From positions 1-11,623 of the forward strand of contig CAKUGT010000035.1 of assembly GCA_934654795.1 (NCBI GenBank): 11,623 nt of DNA, given 5' to 3'. A program made the position numbers and the translations under genes. Below, piece after piece: positions 1-8,547 of the stretch (the stretch's first letter is position 1; each line of letters begins with the position of its first letter). Source of the stretch: an uncultured Collinsella sp. Its GTDB lineage: Bacteria; Actinomycetota; Coriobacteriia; Coriobacteriales; Coriobacteriaceae. The notes beneath the pieces are model-generated. The model had not been told where the DNA came from. It made no database searches and was given only the letters and a program-made list of their open reading frames with translations.

Positions 1-131
1 CAGATATAGACACGTGAGCTTGAAGATTGTAGGGAAATCAATGTTCAAATGTCAAGAAATCAAAGGTAAAAGGTTGCAAAGAGTACACGGTTCCCCCATA
101 AGCAGAATCGGTATTTGAGGCAGTGGGCAAC

Positions 132-235
132 TTTTCACGATATTTCATCGAGTTTTCAACAGGTCATGTTGGCAATGTTGAGAACTTTTCGCTCGATTTC
201 CAAAGTTTTCAACAGGTTTTGAAAAGTTGTCGAAA
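132..235. other. Upstream DnaA-box cluster (origin half 1)
   Basis: This non-coding, A+T-richer stretch holds two exact copies of TTTTCAACA (153-161 and 206-214), both inside the longer string GTTTTCAACAGG. A reverse one-mismatch copy lies at 176-184 (TTCTCAACA read on the minus strand), with weaker two-mismatch forms at 132-140 and 228-236. The same nonamer recurs in reverse orientation in the dnaA-dnaN spacer at 3413-3421. The classical DnaA box is TTATCCACA, and TTTTCAACA differs at positions 3 and 6. I infer that these are DnaA boxes of this lineage and that they form the upstream half of a bipartite origin, possibly also autoregulating the gene that starts at 299. The rest of 1-298 shows no supportable gene or convincing promoter. 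Confidence 0.65.
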
Positions 236-298
236 GATGAGAAACATTGCACGGTGAGCTACTATTTGTTCGAAACCTTTTGAAAGATTGCGAGCGGC

Positions 299-1657
299 AT
301 GTCTGACGACTTTTACACCATGGTCGACTCCGGAGATCCGGCACCCGACAACGAGCACATCACCGGCGTACGCGAAGAGCGCGACGAGGGTGAACAGACC
401 GCAGTAAAAGCGCCGGCAGCGATGTATGCGGCGCGCATAGCGGTATACGACGACATGCTGTCGACCCCGCGTGTGATCGTCATCGAGCCGCAAGACGTCC
501 GCACGTATCTGGAAGAGACGACCAACACCGTCTACCAATGCATGAAGGAACAGGGCGGCCACATCTCGCTCATGGTCATTCGCGAGATTGTCGAAAACTT
601 TATCCACGCCCACTTTGCAGAGCCCATCATCTCGATCCTGGACGGCGGAGACACGATTCGCTTTGCCGACCAGGGGCCGGGCATCGATGACAAGGAACGC
701 GCCTTTGACTTTGGTGTGACCAGCGCAAACAGTAAGATGAAGCGGTATATCCGCGGAACTGGAGCGGGTTTTCCCATGGTGCAGGAGTACCTGGAAAACG
801 CCGGCGGCGCCGTCTCCATCGAAGACAACATGGGCAACGGCACTGTGGTGACCGTGAGCCTGAACCCCAAGCGCGTGCAGGAAATCGAACGCGCCGGCGG
901 GCGTGGCGCCGCCGTGCGCCCCGAGACCGAGCAGGCGGTCTATCCCCTGCCGGGAGCTTTTACACAGCAGCCCATGGCAGCACAGCAGACACAACCGCCC
1001 ATGATGCAGATGCAGCAGCCCGGTATGCTCCCCATGCAGGGATCCCCGGCGGCGTCGATGCCGGTGCCTCCAAACACTCCAGAGGGCGTGCCTCCGACAG
1101 ACCAGGATGCCGCCGCCGTCCAACAATCGGCAGGCATGCCGGGCGGTCAGCAAATGGGTTATCAACCGTACCCGCAAGGGTATCCATACCAACAAGTACC
1201 GCAGCAGGGGTACGGGTACGCCCAGCAGTATCCACAACAGTACCCGCAGGGATATCAACAGACATACCAGCAGATGCCTCAGCAGCAGTACAACCCATGG
1301 GCACAGCAGGTACCGGCGCAGCCTTACCAGCAGTGGCCGCAAAGTTTTCAACAGCAGATGCCGCCCATGCAGAGTTCTCAACAACCAGCAGCTCAAATGG
1401 TGTATCCTAATGCGGCGAATCAATATGCACAGCCACAGCCGGACGTGTTCGTAAGCGACCGCGGCAACGCCGCGCTGGGCTATCTGGCGCAAAATCAGGC
1501 GTGCGGCGCAACCGATCTGGCGAGGGCGTTTGGAAATTCGGCCCCCACTTGGTCACGCACACTCAATGATTTGGCACAGGCCGGCTTGGTCATCAAGCAT
1601 GGCCAAAAATACCATCTGACCGAACTCGGCGCCGCTCGCGTGCGAGCTCAGAGCTAA
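299..1657 (+). CDS. GHKL-ATPase / Gln-rich linker / winged-helix protein upstream of dnaA
   Basis: This 452-residue soluble protein has no family name I recognise. Residues about 55-190 form a GHKL (Bergerat) ATP-binding domain. It has the N-box (E96, N100, H103), the G1 motif DQGPG (124-128), the G2 motif GTGAG (153-157) and a closing NGTVVTVSL strand. Residues about 210-382 are low complexity, rich in Gln, Pro, Tyr, Met and Gly with YQQ, PQG and QQYPQ repeats. Residues about 387-450 resemble a winged helix-turn-helix, with a recognition-helix-like PTWSRTLNDLAQAGLV and a wing HGQKYHLTELG. There is no membrane segment, sensor domain or phospho-acceptor histidine domain, so it is not a standard histidine kinase; the ATPase core is closer in size to anti-sigma or Hsp90-type modules. 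An in-frame TGA at 281-283 makes ATG 299 the first possible ATG; its ribosome binding site is weak. The gene ends 15 bp before dnaA and is probably co-transcribed with it. A regulatory role in replication or dnaA expression is inferred from position only. Confidence 0.85.
   Translation: MSDDFYTMVDSGDPAPDNEHITGVREERDEGEQTAVKAPAAMYAARIAVYDDMLSTPRVIVIEPQDVRTYLEETTNTVYQCMKEQGGHISLMVIREIVENFIHAHFAEPIISILDGGDTIRFADQGPGIDDKERAFDFGVTSANSKMKRYIRGTGAGFPMVQEYLENAGGAVSIEDNMGNGTVVTVSLNPKRVQEIERAGGRGAAVRPETEQAVYPLPGAFTQQPMAAQQTQPPMMQMQQPGMLPMQGSPAASMPVPPNTPEGVPPTDQDAAAVQQSAGMPGGQQMGYQPYPQGYPYQQVPQQGYGYAQQYPQQYPQGYQQTYQQMPQQQYNPWAQQVPAQPYQQWPQSFQQQMPPMQSSQQPAAQMVYPNAANQYAQPQPDVFVSDRGNAALGYLAQNQACGATDLARAFGNSAPTWSRTLNDLAQAGLVIKHGQKYHLTELGAARVRAQS
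1345..1383 (+). other. DnaA-box-like nonamers inside the Gln-rich coding stretch
   Basis: An exact TTTTCAACA lies at 1345-1353 and a one-mismatch TTCTCAACA at 1375-1383. Both are in the same orientation and 30 bp apart, within codons for SFQQQ and SSQQP. The 14-base string at 1341-1354 is identical to 202-215 in the upstream cluster. Codons for Gln (CAA) after Ser or Phe can generate this nonamer by chance in a Gln-rich region, so function as real DnaA boxes is uncertain. Confidence 0.35.
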
Positions 1658-1672
1658 AGGACGGGAGAGACA

Positions 1673-3397
1673 GTGGACGAGGAAGCAAGCATCATCCTGG
1701 GGGATGCCATCGCCTTTTGCCAGCGCGACGGCCAAGATGCACGCCTCATCAACATGCTGGGGCAGTCGCGCGCCGTGAGCCTGACCGAAGACACGCTCAC
1801 GATCGAGGCCCCTTCGCGCTTTGCCATCGCGCAGCTCAAAAAGCACCAACCGACGATCGAGGCCTATCTAGAGGAAATCGCCTTTGCGCCAATCGCGCTC
1901 GACATCGTGGCGCCGCAGAGTGCCGCGGCTGATTCCGCTGCCGCAGCAGCACCCGCCGCTCCCCCGATTGCGACCACAGCAGCCACAACGACACCCGCGC
2001 CCAGGGCCGGTGATGTTTCCCGTGAAACCATGGGAGAGGCACAGCAGGCGCCCGCGGCGCCGTCGGGCCCGGTGACATCAACGCCCGCGCCCGTCACGCA
2101 TATGCCCATCGCCCACGACACGACGCCGGGCGAGGACACGGGCATTGCGATCAAGAACACGCTTTCGGCCGACGACTTCCGCCGCATGATGAATCAGATG
2201 CAGGGCGGCGCGCCGGCAAAGACCGCGCACGCAGCGGCCCCCGCTACGCCTGCGGCGGCACCGGCGGCGCCGGCGGAGCAGAACACAGACGGTGCCCCGC
2301 TCGCCGCAAACTCAAAATTCACCTTTGAGAACTTCGTCTACGGCCCCGAGAACAGCCATGCCTATCGCTCGGCACTCAAGTTTGCCGCCCTCGCGGACGA
2401 GCGCGGCACGTGCACATCACTGTTCATCTACGGCAAATCGGGCCTAGGCAAGACGCACCTGCTGCTTGCTATCAAAAACGAGCTCGCCGAGAAGTCGCCC
2501 GAGATCAAGGTCAAGTATGCCAACTCCCAGGCATATCTGGACGACCTGATGACCGAGTTCGACCGCCAAAAGAAGAGCAACGCCCCTATCATGCAGGCAT
2601 ACCACGGCGTGGACGTGCTCATCATCGATGACATTCAAAACATCATCGGCAAGCGCGCGAGCGTGGACTACTTTTTCCAGCTCATGGACGAGTTCATCCG
2701 CAACAACAAGAAGGTCGTCATCGCGGCAGACCGCGCCCCCAAGGACCTGAGCATGGACGAGCGTCTGACCAGCCGCTTCAACGCCGGCATGCTCTGCCTG
2801 GTCGCAGAGCCCAGCTACGAGATGAAATACAAGATCTTGCAGCGCTATTACGAGAACACCATCGTCGCCGCTCCCGAGGCAGGCGACGACTCGCTGCTGG
2901 CGGCCTATGGGGGCGACAGCGGGCACCTGACCGACGAGCACTTTAAACACATGGCCGAGGTCTCGGGCACCAACATCCGCGAACTCGAGAGCTTTTGCGA
3001 GCGCTGCGCCGGCGAGGCGGGCGACCGCGAGCGCGAGGGCGGGGAGCTCACCTTTGACGATATCGACGCCATCGCCAGCCAGTACTTCGACACATCGGCC
3101 AAAAAGATCAACGTCCAGACGGTTCAGTCCGTCATCGAAGAGCAGTACGGCGTGACGCACGAGGAGCTCATCGGCCCGCGTCGCAACGCCAATATCGCCA
3201 AAGCACGCCATATTGCCATCTATCTGGCCATCGAGATGTGCGAGATGACGACCACGGCGGTGGGCGCCGAATTTGGCAACCGCAACCACTCGACCGTCAG
3301 TACGAGCTACAAAAAGGTCCAGAAGATGATCCAGGAAGACCGCACCGTCACCGAAGACCTCAAGTCGCTGCGCGATAAAATTACACTGCGCTCGTAG
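1673..3397 (+). CDS. dnaA: Chromosomal replication initiator protein DnaA
   Basis: This AAA+ initiator binds DnaA boxes, forms the ATP-dependent filament and melts the origin. At 574 residues it is longer than E. coli DnaA (467) because of an Ala/Pro-rich linker (about 80-215) that includes a short Met-rich helix-like patch (162-179). Domain I covers about 1-75. Domain III has Walker A GKSGLGKT (254-261), Walker B IIDD (317-320) and the LTSRFNAG arginine-finger segment. Domain IV carries the helix-turn-helix with signature GNRNHSTV (535-542) instead of the common GGRDHTTV. Aligned to E. coli, R399 and R407 are kept (R504, R512), but P423 becomes T528, D433 becomes N538 and T435 becomes S540. 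The start is GTG, preceded by purine-rich AAAGGACGGGAGAG, 15 bp after the preceding stop. The DnaA identity is certain; the altered DNA-contact residues fit the divergent boxes around it. Confidence 0.98.
   Translation: MDEEASIILGDAIAFCQRDGQDARLINMLGQSRAVSLTEDTLTIEAPSRFAIAQLKKHQPTIEAYLEEIAFAPIALDIVAPQSAAADSAAAAAPAAPPIATTAATTTPAPRAGDVSRETMGEAQQAPAAPSGPVTSTPAPVTHMPIAHDTTPGEDTGIAIKNTLSADDFRRMMNQMQGGAPAKTAHAAAPATPAAAPAAPAEQNTDGAPLAANSKFTFENFVYGPENSHAYRSALKFAALADERGTCTSLFIYGKSGLGKTHLLLAIKNELAEKSPEIKVKYANSQAYLDDLMTEFDRQKKSNAPIMQAYHGVDVLIIDDIQNIIGKRASVDYFFQLMDEFIRNNKKVVIAADRAPKDLSMDERLTSRFNAGMLCLVAEPSYEMKYKILQRYYENTIVAAPEAGDDSLLAAYGGDSGHLTDEHFKHMAEVSGTNIRELESFCERCAGEAGDREREGGELTFDDIDAIASQYFDTSAKKINVQTVQSVIEEQYGVTHEELIGPRRNANIAKARHIAIYLAIEMCEMTTTAVGAEFGNRNHSTVSTSYKKVQKMIQEDRTVTEDLKSLRDKITLRS
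2014..2029. promoter_or_regulatory. parS-like ParB binding site within dnaA
   Basis: TGTTTCCCGTGAAACC matches the bacterial parS consensus TGTTTCACGTGAAACA at 14 of 16 positions, with differences at positions 7 and 16. It is translated as VSRET in the poorly conserved DnaA linker (residues 115-119, preceded by D114), where a DNA site can be kept at little protein cost. parS sites typically lie close to oriC and often inside coding sequence. ParA/ParB genes are not in the window, so binding is inferred. Confidence 0.7.
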
Positions 3398-3635
3398 GGA
3401 AATAGAGACACCTGTTGAAAACTTGTCGAAACCACGGGCATAAGGTGTCTAAAACCCAACCCGCGGTGATGAAAAGTTTTGCGCAGGTTTTGAACGTGGA
3501 AAACCACCCCTGTTGCACACAGGTTGCTGTCGATTCTCTTTCTGGGTCTGACCTGCGTCTTTGGGAGTAATCAACAGTTTCGTCAGTGCTATTACTATTA
3601 TTAAGATATTTATATCTATAGAAAGGTATTAAAAG
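3398..3635. other. oriC: dnaA-dnaN intergenic region
   Basis: The 238-bp spacer between dnaA and dnaN is the usual place of bacterial oriC. It holds a reverse exact copy of the local box (TGTTGAAAA, 3413-3421, within CCTGTTGAAAAC), a reverse TTTTCCACG (3495-3503), a weaker reverse box TGTTGCACA (3511-3519) and a forward TAATCAACA (3568-3576). After the last box comes a G+C-containing spacer, a triplet run and a strongly A+T-rich stretch up to dnaN. No ORF or terminator is seen. The origin assignment rests on gene context plus these motifs; strand-melting has not been shown. Confidence 0.85.
3568..3625 (+). other. Putative origin-unwinding element (DnaA box, DnaA-trios, A+T-rich run)
   Basis: A forward box-like TAATCAACA (3568-3576) is followed by a 12-base spacer (3577-3588) and then CTATTACTATTATTA (3589-3603). 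Read on the opposite strand 3' to 5' this gives GAT AAT GAT AAT AAT, five triplets fitting the DnaA-trio pattern 3'-[G/A]A[T/A]-5'. The region then becomes almost pure A/T (about 3603-3620). This order and polarity match the basal unwinding system described for Bacillus subtilis. The box has two mismatches to the local consensus, so the assignment is likely but not certain. Confidence 0.65.
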
Positions 3636-4739
3636 ATGAAGTTCACCGTCAGCCAGAGCTCGCTTACACAAGCCATCGGCGTCGTTATGAAGGGTGTCGC
3701 TTCGGCATCCACCCTCCCCATCCTGTCGGGCGTGCTCGTTAAGGCCCAAGACGGCATCTTGGAATTCCAGACCTCTAACTACACCATCTCGATCCGTCAT
3801 CGCATCGCGGCGCATGTCGAAGAAGAGGGCGAGATGGTTATTCCCTGTAAGATGCTCTCCAATATCACCAAGACCCTCCCCGATGCCCCGGTCACCTTTG
3901 AGCTGTCCGAGCGCCAGGTGCTGATTGGTTGCGAGAAGAGCTCTTTTAGGCTGAACACGCTCGATGCCAATGACTTCCCCGAGTTTCCGGCCTATGCCAT
4001 CGAGAGTGCCGTGGAGCTGCCGACCGATATCTTGTCCGAGATGGTCGCCCGCGTGTGGCGCGTCACCTCGACCGACAAGGCTCGCCCCATCCTGGGCGGC
4101 GTTCACATGAAGGTCGAGAACAACACTGTACGCCTGGTAGCGACCGATTCCTTCCGCTTGGCCGTGTGCGATACGCAGGTCGAGACCTCGACCCTCGAGG
4201 GCTCCTTTGAGCTCAACGTTCCGGCTGACGCCTTTAACGACGCGCTGAACATCATGGCCAGCCAAGCGACCATCATGATCGGGGCTACCGATACCCAGGT
4301 CGTCTTCGAGGCCGGCAACACCACCTACGTGTCGCGTCGCATCGAGGGCGTGTACCCCAACTACAAGCAGCTCATCCCCGATTCGTGCGTGACGAGCGTC
4401 AAGATCGACGTCGCCGCCTTTAACGCCGCCCTCAAGCGCGTGGCCGTTATCGCGAGCGCCAACCCCGCCGTCAAGTTCGAGATCGACGTCGAGAACGGGC
4501 AGATGGGCCTGTCCTCCATTTCCAATGACCAGGACCTTGCGCAGGAGACGATTGATGTCGAGGCCGAGGGCGAGTCGGGTACCATCGCCTTCAACTACCA
4601 TTACATCTTCGGCTGCCTCAATGCCCTGTCCAAGGAGAAGGAGATCACGCTGGAGCTCAAGAGCTACTCGCAGGCGGGCATCTTCAAGTCCTACGATAAG
4701 ATCAACTACCTGTACCTGGTCATGCCGGTCCGCATCTAG
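3636..4739 (+). CDS. dnaN: DNA polymerase III subunit beta (sliding clamp)
   Basis: The protein forms the ring-shaped dimer that encircles DNA and tethers the replicative polymerase; it also binds many repair and loader proteins. Its 367 residues match the usual clamp length of three repeated domains. The N-terminal MKFTVSQSSLTQAIGVVMKG, the central SDRPILGGV-like segment (TDKARPILGGVHMK), the YVSRRIEGVYPNYKQLIP stretch and the C-terminal YLYLVMPVRI, which lies next to the peptide-binding cleft, are typical. The ATG start has GAAAGG at 3621-3626, nine bases upstream. It follows the predicted origin directly and lies 9 bp before recF, so dnaN, recF and dciA are probably one transcription unit. 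Nothing is unusual in the sequence. Confidence 0.97.
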   Translation: MKFTVSQSSLTQAIGVVMKGVASASTLPILSGVLVKAQDGILEFQTSNYTISIRHRIAAHVEEEGEMVIPCKMLSNITKTLPDAPVTFELSERQVLIGCEKSSFRLNTLDANDFPEFPAYAIESAVELPTDILSEMVARVWRVTSTDKARPILGGVHMKVENNTVRLVATDSFRLAVCDTQVETSTLEGSFELNVPADAFNDALNIMASQATIMIGATDTQVVFEAGNTTYVSRRIEGVYPNYKQLIPDSCVTSVKIDVAAFNAALKRVAVIASANPAVKFEIDVENGQMGLSSISNDQDLAQETIDVEAEGESGTIAFNYHYIFGCLNALSKEKEITLELKSYSQAGIFKSYDKINYLYLVMPVRI

Positions 4740-4748
4740 CGCTGCGCC

Positions 4749-5855
4749 ATGACCATGTTCGCCCGCGATCTTTCCGTCGCGCACTACCGCAGCTTCGATA
4801 GTTATCGCCTTGCCCTGGACGAGGGCGTGACGATACTTGCGGGACCCAACGCGGCGGGAAAGACCAATCTCATAGAGGCACTGCAGCTGCTGACGAGCGG
4901 CGCCTCGTTTAGGCATCCGACCGCAGCCGAGCTCGTCCATGACGGCGTGGGCTCGTGCAAGATCGAGCTGAGGCTCGATGGCGACGGCCGCGTGCTTGAT
5001 ATGGGATTGAGCGCGGAGGACGGTAAGCGCTCGTTTAGCCGCAACGGCAAGAGATGCTCTGCCGCCGGTGTGCGCGGGGTTCTGCCGAGCGTGCTGTTTT
5101 GCCCTGACCATCTGGACATGGTTAAGCGAGGCGCCAGTGTGCGCCGCGCCGCCCTCGATGACTTTGGCATGCAACTGAGCGCACGCTATGCCGATCTTGC
5201 GAGCACCTATGGGCGCTGCGTGACCCAGCGCAACGCCTTGCTCAAGGAGACCTGGTGCTGCCGCGAGATGCTCGGCGCGTGGAACGATTCGATTGCCCGT
5301 GCGGGCTCGTCCCTGCTCGTGCACCGGTTGGCCCTGCTCGACCGGCTGGCGGGCCATGTGCACACTGCCTACGGGCAAGTGGCATCAGGTGAGACCGCCA
5401 ACGTGACCTATGCGTCCACGCTGGGGGATTTGCCCCAGGTCGAGGATCGCGAAGAGCTGAAGGGCTGGGCGTACGAGCGCATGTTGGCCGCCCTTGATGA
5501 GCACGCCGACGAGGAAATTCGCCGCGGCGTGACGTTGGTGGGACCGCATCGTGACGAGATCGAGTTCACCGTGGCGGGTCGCTCCGCCCGTTCATTTGCC
5601 AGCCAAGGACAGCAGCGCACGCTGGTGCTGTCCTGGAAGGTGGCCGAGGTCGCCGTGGCTCGCGATGTCCTGGGCACCGCCCCACTGCTGCTTCTGGACG
5701 ACGTGATGAGCGAGCTCGACGGCGAGCGTCGCGGCGCTTTCCTGCGGCTGATCGGCGATGATATCCAGACGGTCATAACTACGACCAACCTGGGGTACTT
5801 TACCGATGACCTGCTTGATCGAGCCAAGGTGGTGAGCATGGGTGAGACGTGCTAA
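4749..5855 (+). CDS. recF: DNA replication and repair protein RecF
   Basis: RecF is an SMC/ABC-type ATPase that, with RecO and RecR, helps load RecA at single-stranded gaps and supports restart of stalled forks. The 368-residue protein has Walker A GPNAAGKT (32-39), the ABC signature SQGQQR (285-290) and Walker B LLLLDDVMSELD (313-324), in the right order and spacing for the family. The start is ATG 4749; a second in-frame ATG at 4755 is an alternative. Neither has a strong ribosome binding site, which suggests translational coupling to dnaN, whose stop is 9 bp upstream. The 3' end overlaps the next gene by 14 bp. It lies in the common dnaN-recF order. Confidence 0.96.
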   Translation: MTMFARDLSVAHYRSFDSYRLALDEGVTILAGPNAAGKTNLIEALQLLTSGASFRHPTAAELVHDGVGSCKIELRLDGDGRVLDMGLSAEDGKRSFSRNGKRCSAAGVRGVLPSVLFCPDHLDMVKRGASVRRAALDDFGMQLSARYADLASTYGRCVTQRNALLKETWCCREMLGAWNDSIARAGSSLLVHRLALLDRLAGHVHTAYGQVASGETANVTYASTLGDLPQVEDREELKGWAYERMLAALDEHADEEIRRGVTLVGPHRDEIEFTVAGRSARSFASQGQQRTLVLSWKVAEVAVARDVLGTAPLLLLDDVMSELDGERRGAFLRLIGDDIQTVITTTNLGYFTDDLLDRAKVVSMGETC

Positions 5856-6405
5856 TTACGAGCGCGAGAGCGAGACAGTCGCCTTCAGCGGTTTTTTGAA
5901 CGCAGAGCGCCAGCGCATCCTGGCGGCTGCGACCCCCGAGCGCCGTGCGCAGATGGAGGCCGCCGAGGAGTCGCGCACGGTCTATCGCGCATGGAACGCT
6001 GTGTGCTCGGGCACGCGCGAGGGGCGGCATGTGACGGGATTGCGCTACCTGCCCGAGTCCAATGAGCTGCTGGTATATCTCGACTCGCCCTCGTGGACGC
6101 AGGAAATGACGCTGTTGCGCGAGATCATCCGTGCGCGCATGGAGCGCGCCGGTGCGCATGTGGACGGCCTGGTGTTCAAAACCACCGCGCCCGGTCACAC
6201 GCCGCCCGCCGCCAAGGAGCGCCTGCGCCCGGCGACGACCGAGCGACCGCCGACCCCGCACGCCGACCTAAGTGAGGCCGAGCGTACCGAGATCGAGCGC
6301 CAAGTGGCGCCCATCGAAGACCAAAAACTGCGCGAGGCCCTCGAGAATGCCATGAGAGCCAGTGCCGAGTGGGCCAAGGGCGTGCAAAGTAAAAAAGAGC
6401 CTTAA
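5842..6405 (+). CDS. dciA: DUF721 protein, DciA-type helicase loader candidate
   Basis: The 187-residue product has a DUF721/DciA-like core at about 45-115. It contains the family pattern of a Trp (W51) followed by Gly-rich and hydrophobic strands, LLVYLDSPSWTQEMTLLREI (76-95) with the second conserved Trp (W85), and the closing strand VDGLVFKT (107-114). DciA proteins interact with the replicative helicase DnaB and are the loader in most bacteria lacking DnaC/DnaI. In mycobacteria the equivalent gene (Rv0004) sits in the same recF-gyrB gap, which supports the call. Residues 115-187 are a Pro-rich, charged tail ending in helices of low conservation. The start is GTG 5842, with AAGGTGG at 5826-5832 and a 14-bp overlap with recF, pointing to coupled translation. 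The family call is firm; the loader function is by homology. Confidence 0.85.
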   Translation: MRRANYERESETVAFSGFLNAERQRILAAATPERRAQMEAAEESRTVYRAWNAVCSGTREGRHVTGLRYLPESNELLVYLDSPSWTQEMTLLREIIRARMERAGAHVDGLVFKTTAPGHTPPAAKERLRPATTERPPTPHADLSEAERTEIERQVAPIEDQKLREALENAMRASAEWAKGVQSKKEP

Positions 6406-6431
6406 ATCGCATCTGGTGGCCTTGTAGAGCC

Positions 6432-6461
6432 AAATACCCTCGTTCCCGAGGGTATTTTTTT
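6432..6461 (+). terminator. Intrinsic terminator after dciA
   Basis: AAATACCCTCG (6432-6442) pairs perfectly over 11 bp with CGAGGGTATTT (6447-6457) around a TTCC loop, and the 3' side runs into a seven-T tract (6455-6461). It separates the dnaN-recF-dciA unit from gyrB, which therefore needs its own promoter in or after this hairpin. The matching A tract on the 5' side is short, so I call it only for the + strand. Confidence 0.9.
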
Positions 6462-6468
6462 ACGATAA

Positions 6469-8541
<2,073 letters not shown>

Positions 8542-8547
8542 CCTGTT

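Noticed and set aside
600..608. TTATCCACG, one mismatch from the classical DnaA box
   Set aside because: It encodes part of the conserved N-box (NFIHAH) of the GHKL domain, is isolated, and does not match the local TTTTCAACA consensus; chance is the simpler explanation.
925..1445. CRISPR or tandem DNA repeat in the CAG/CAA-rich stretch
   Set aside because: There are no constant repeat and spacer units; the pattern comes from Gln/Pro/Tyr codons in an intact reading frame.
299..1657. Annotating the first gene as a sensor histidine kinase
   Set aside because: It has a GHKL ATP-binding domain but no dimerisation/phospho-acceptor histidine domain, no sensor and no membrane segments.
3577..3622. 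A sigma-70-type promoter for dnaN (TATTAT at 3596-3601)
   Set aside because: The A/T run offers several -10-like hexamers but no -35-like partner at 16-18 bp; the triplets are better explained as origin elements.
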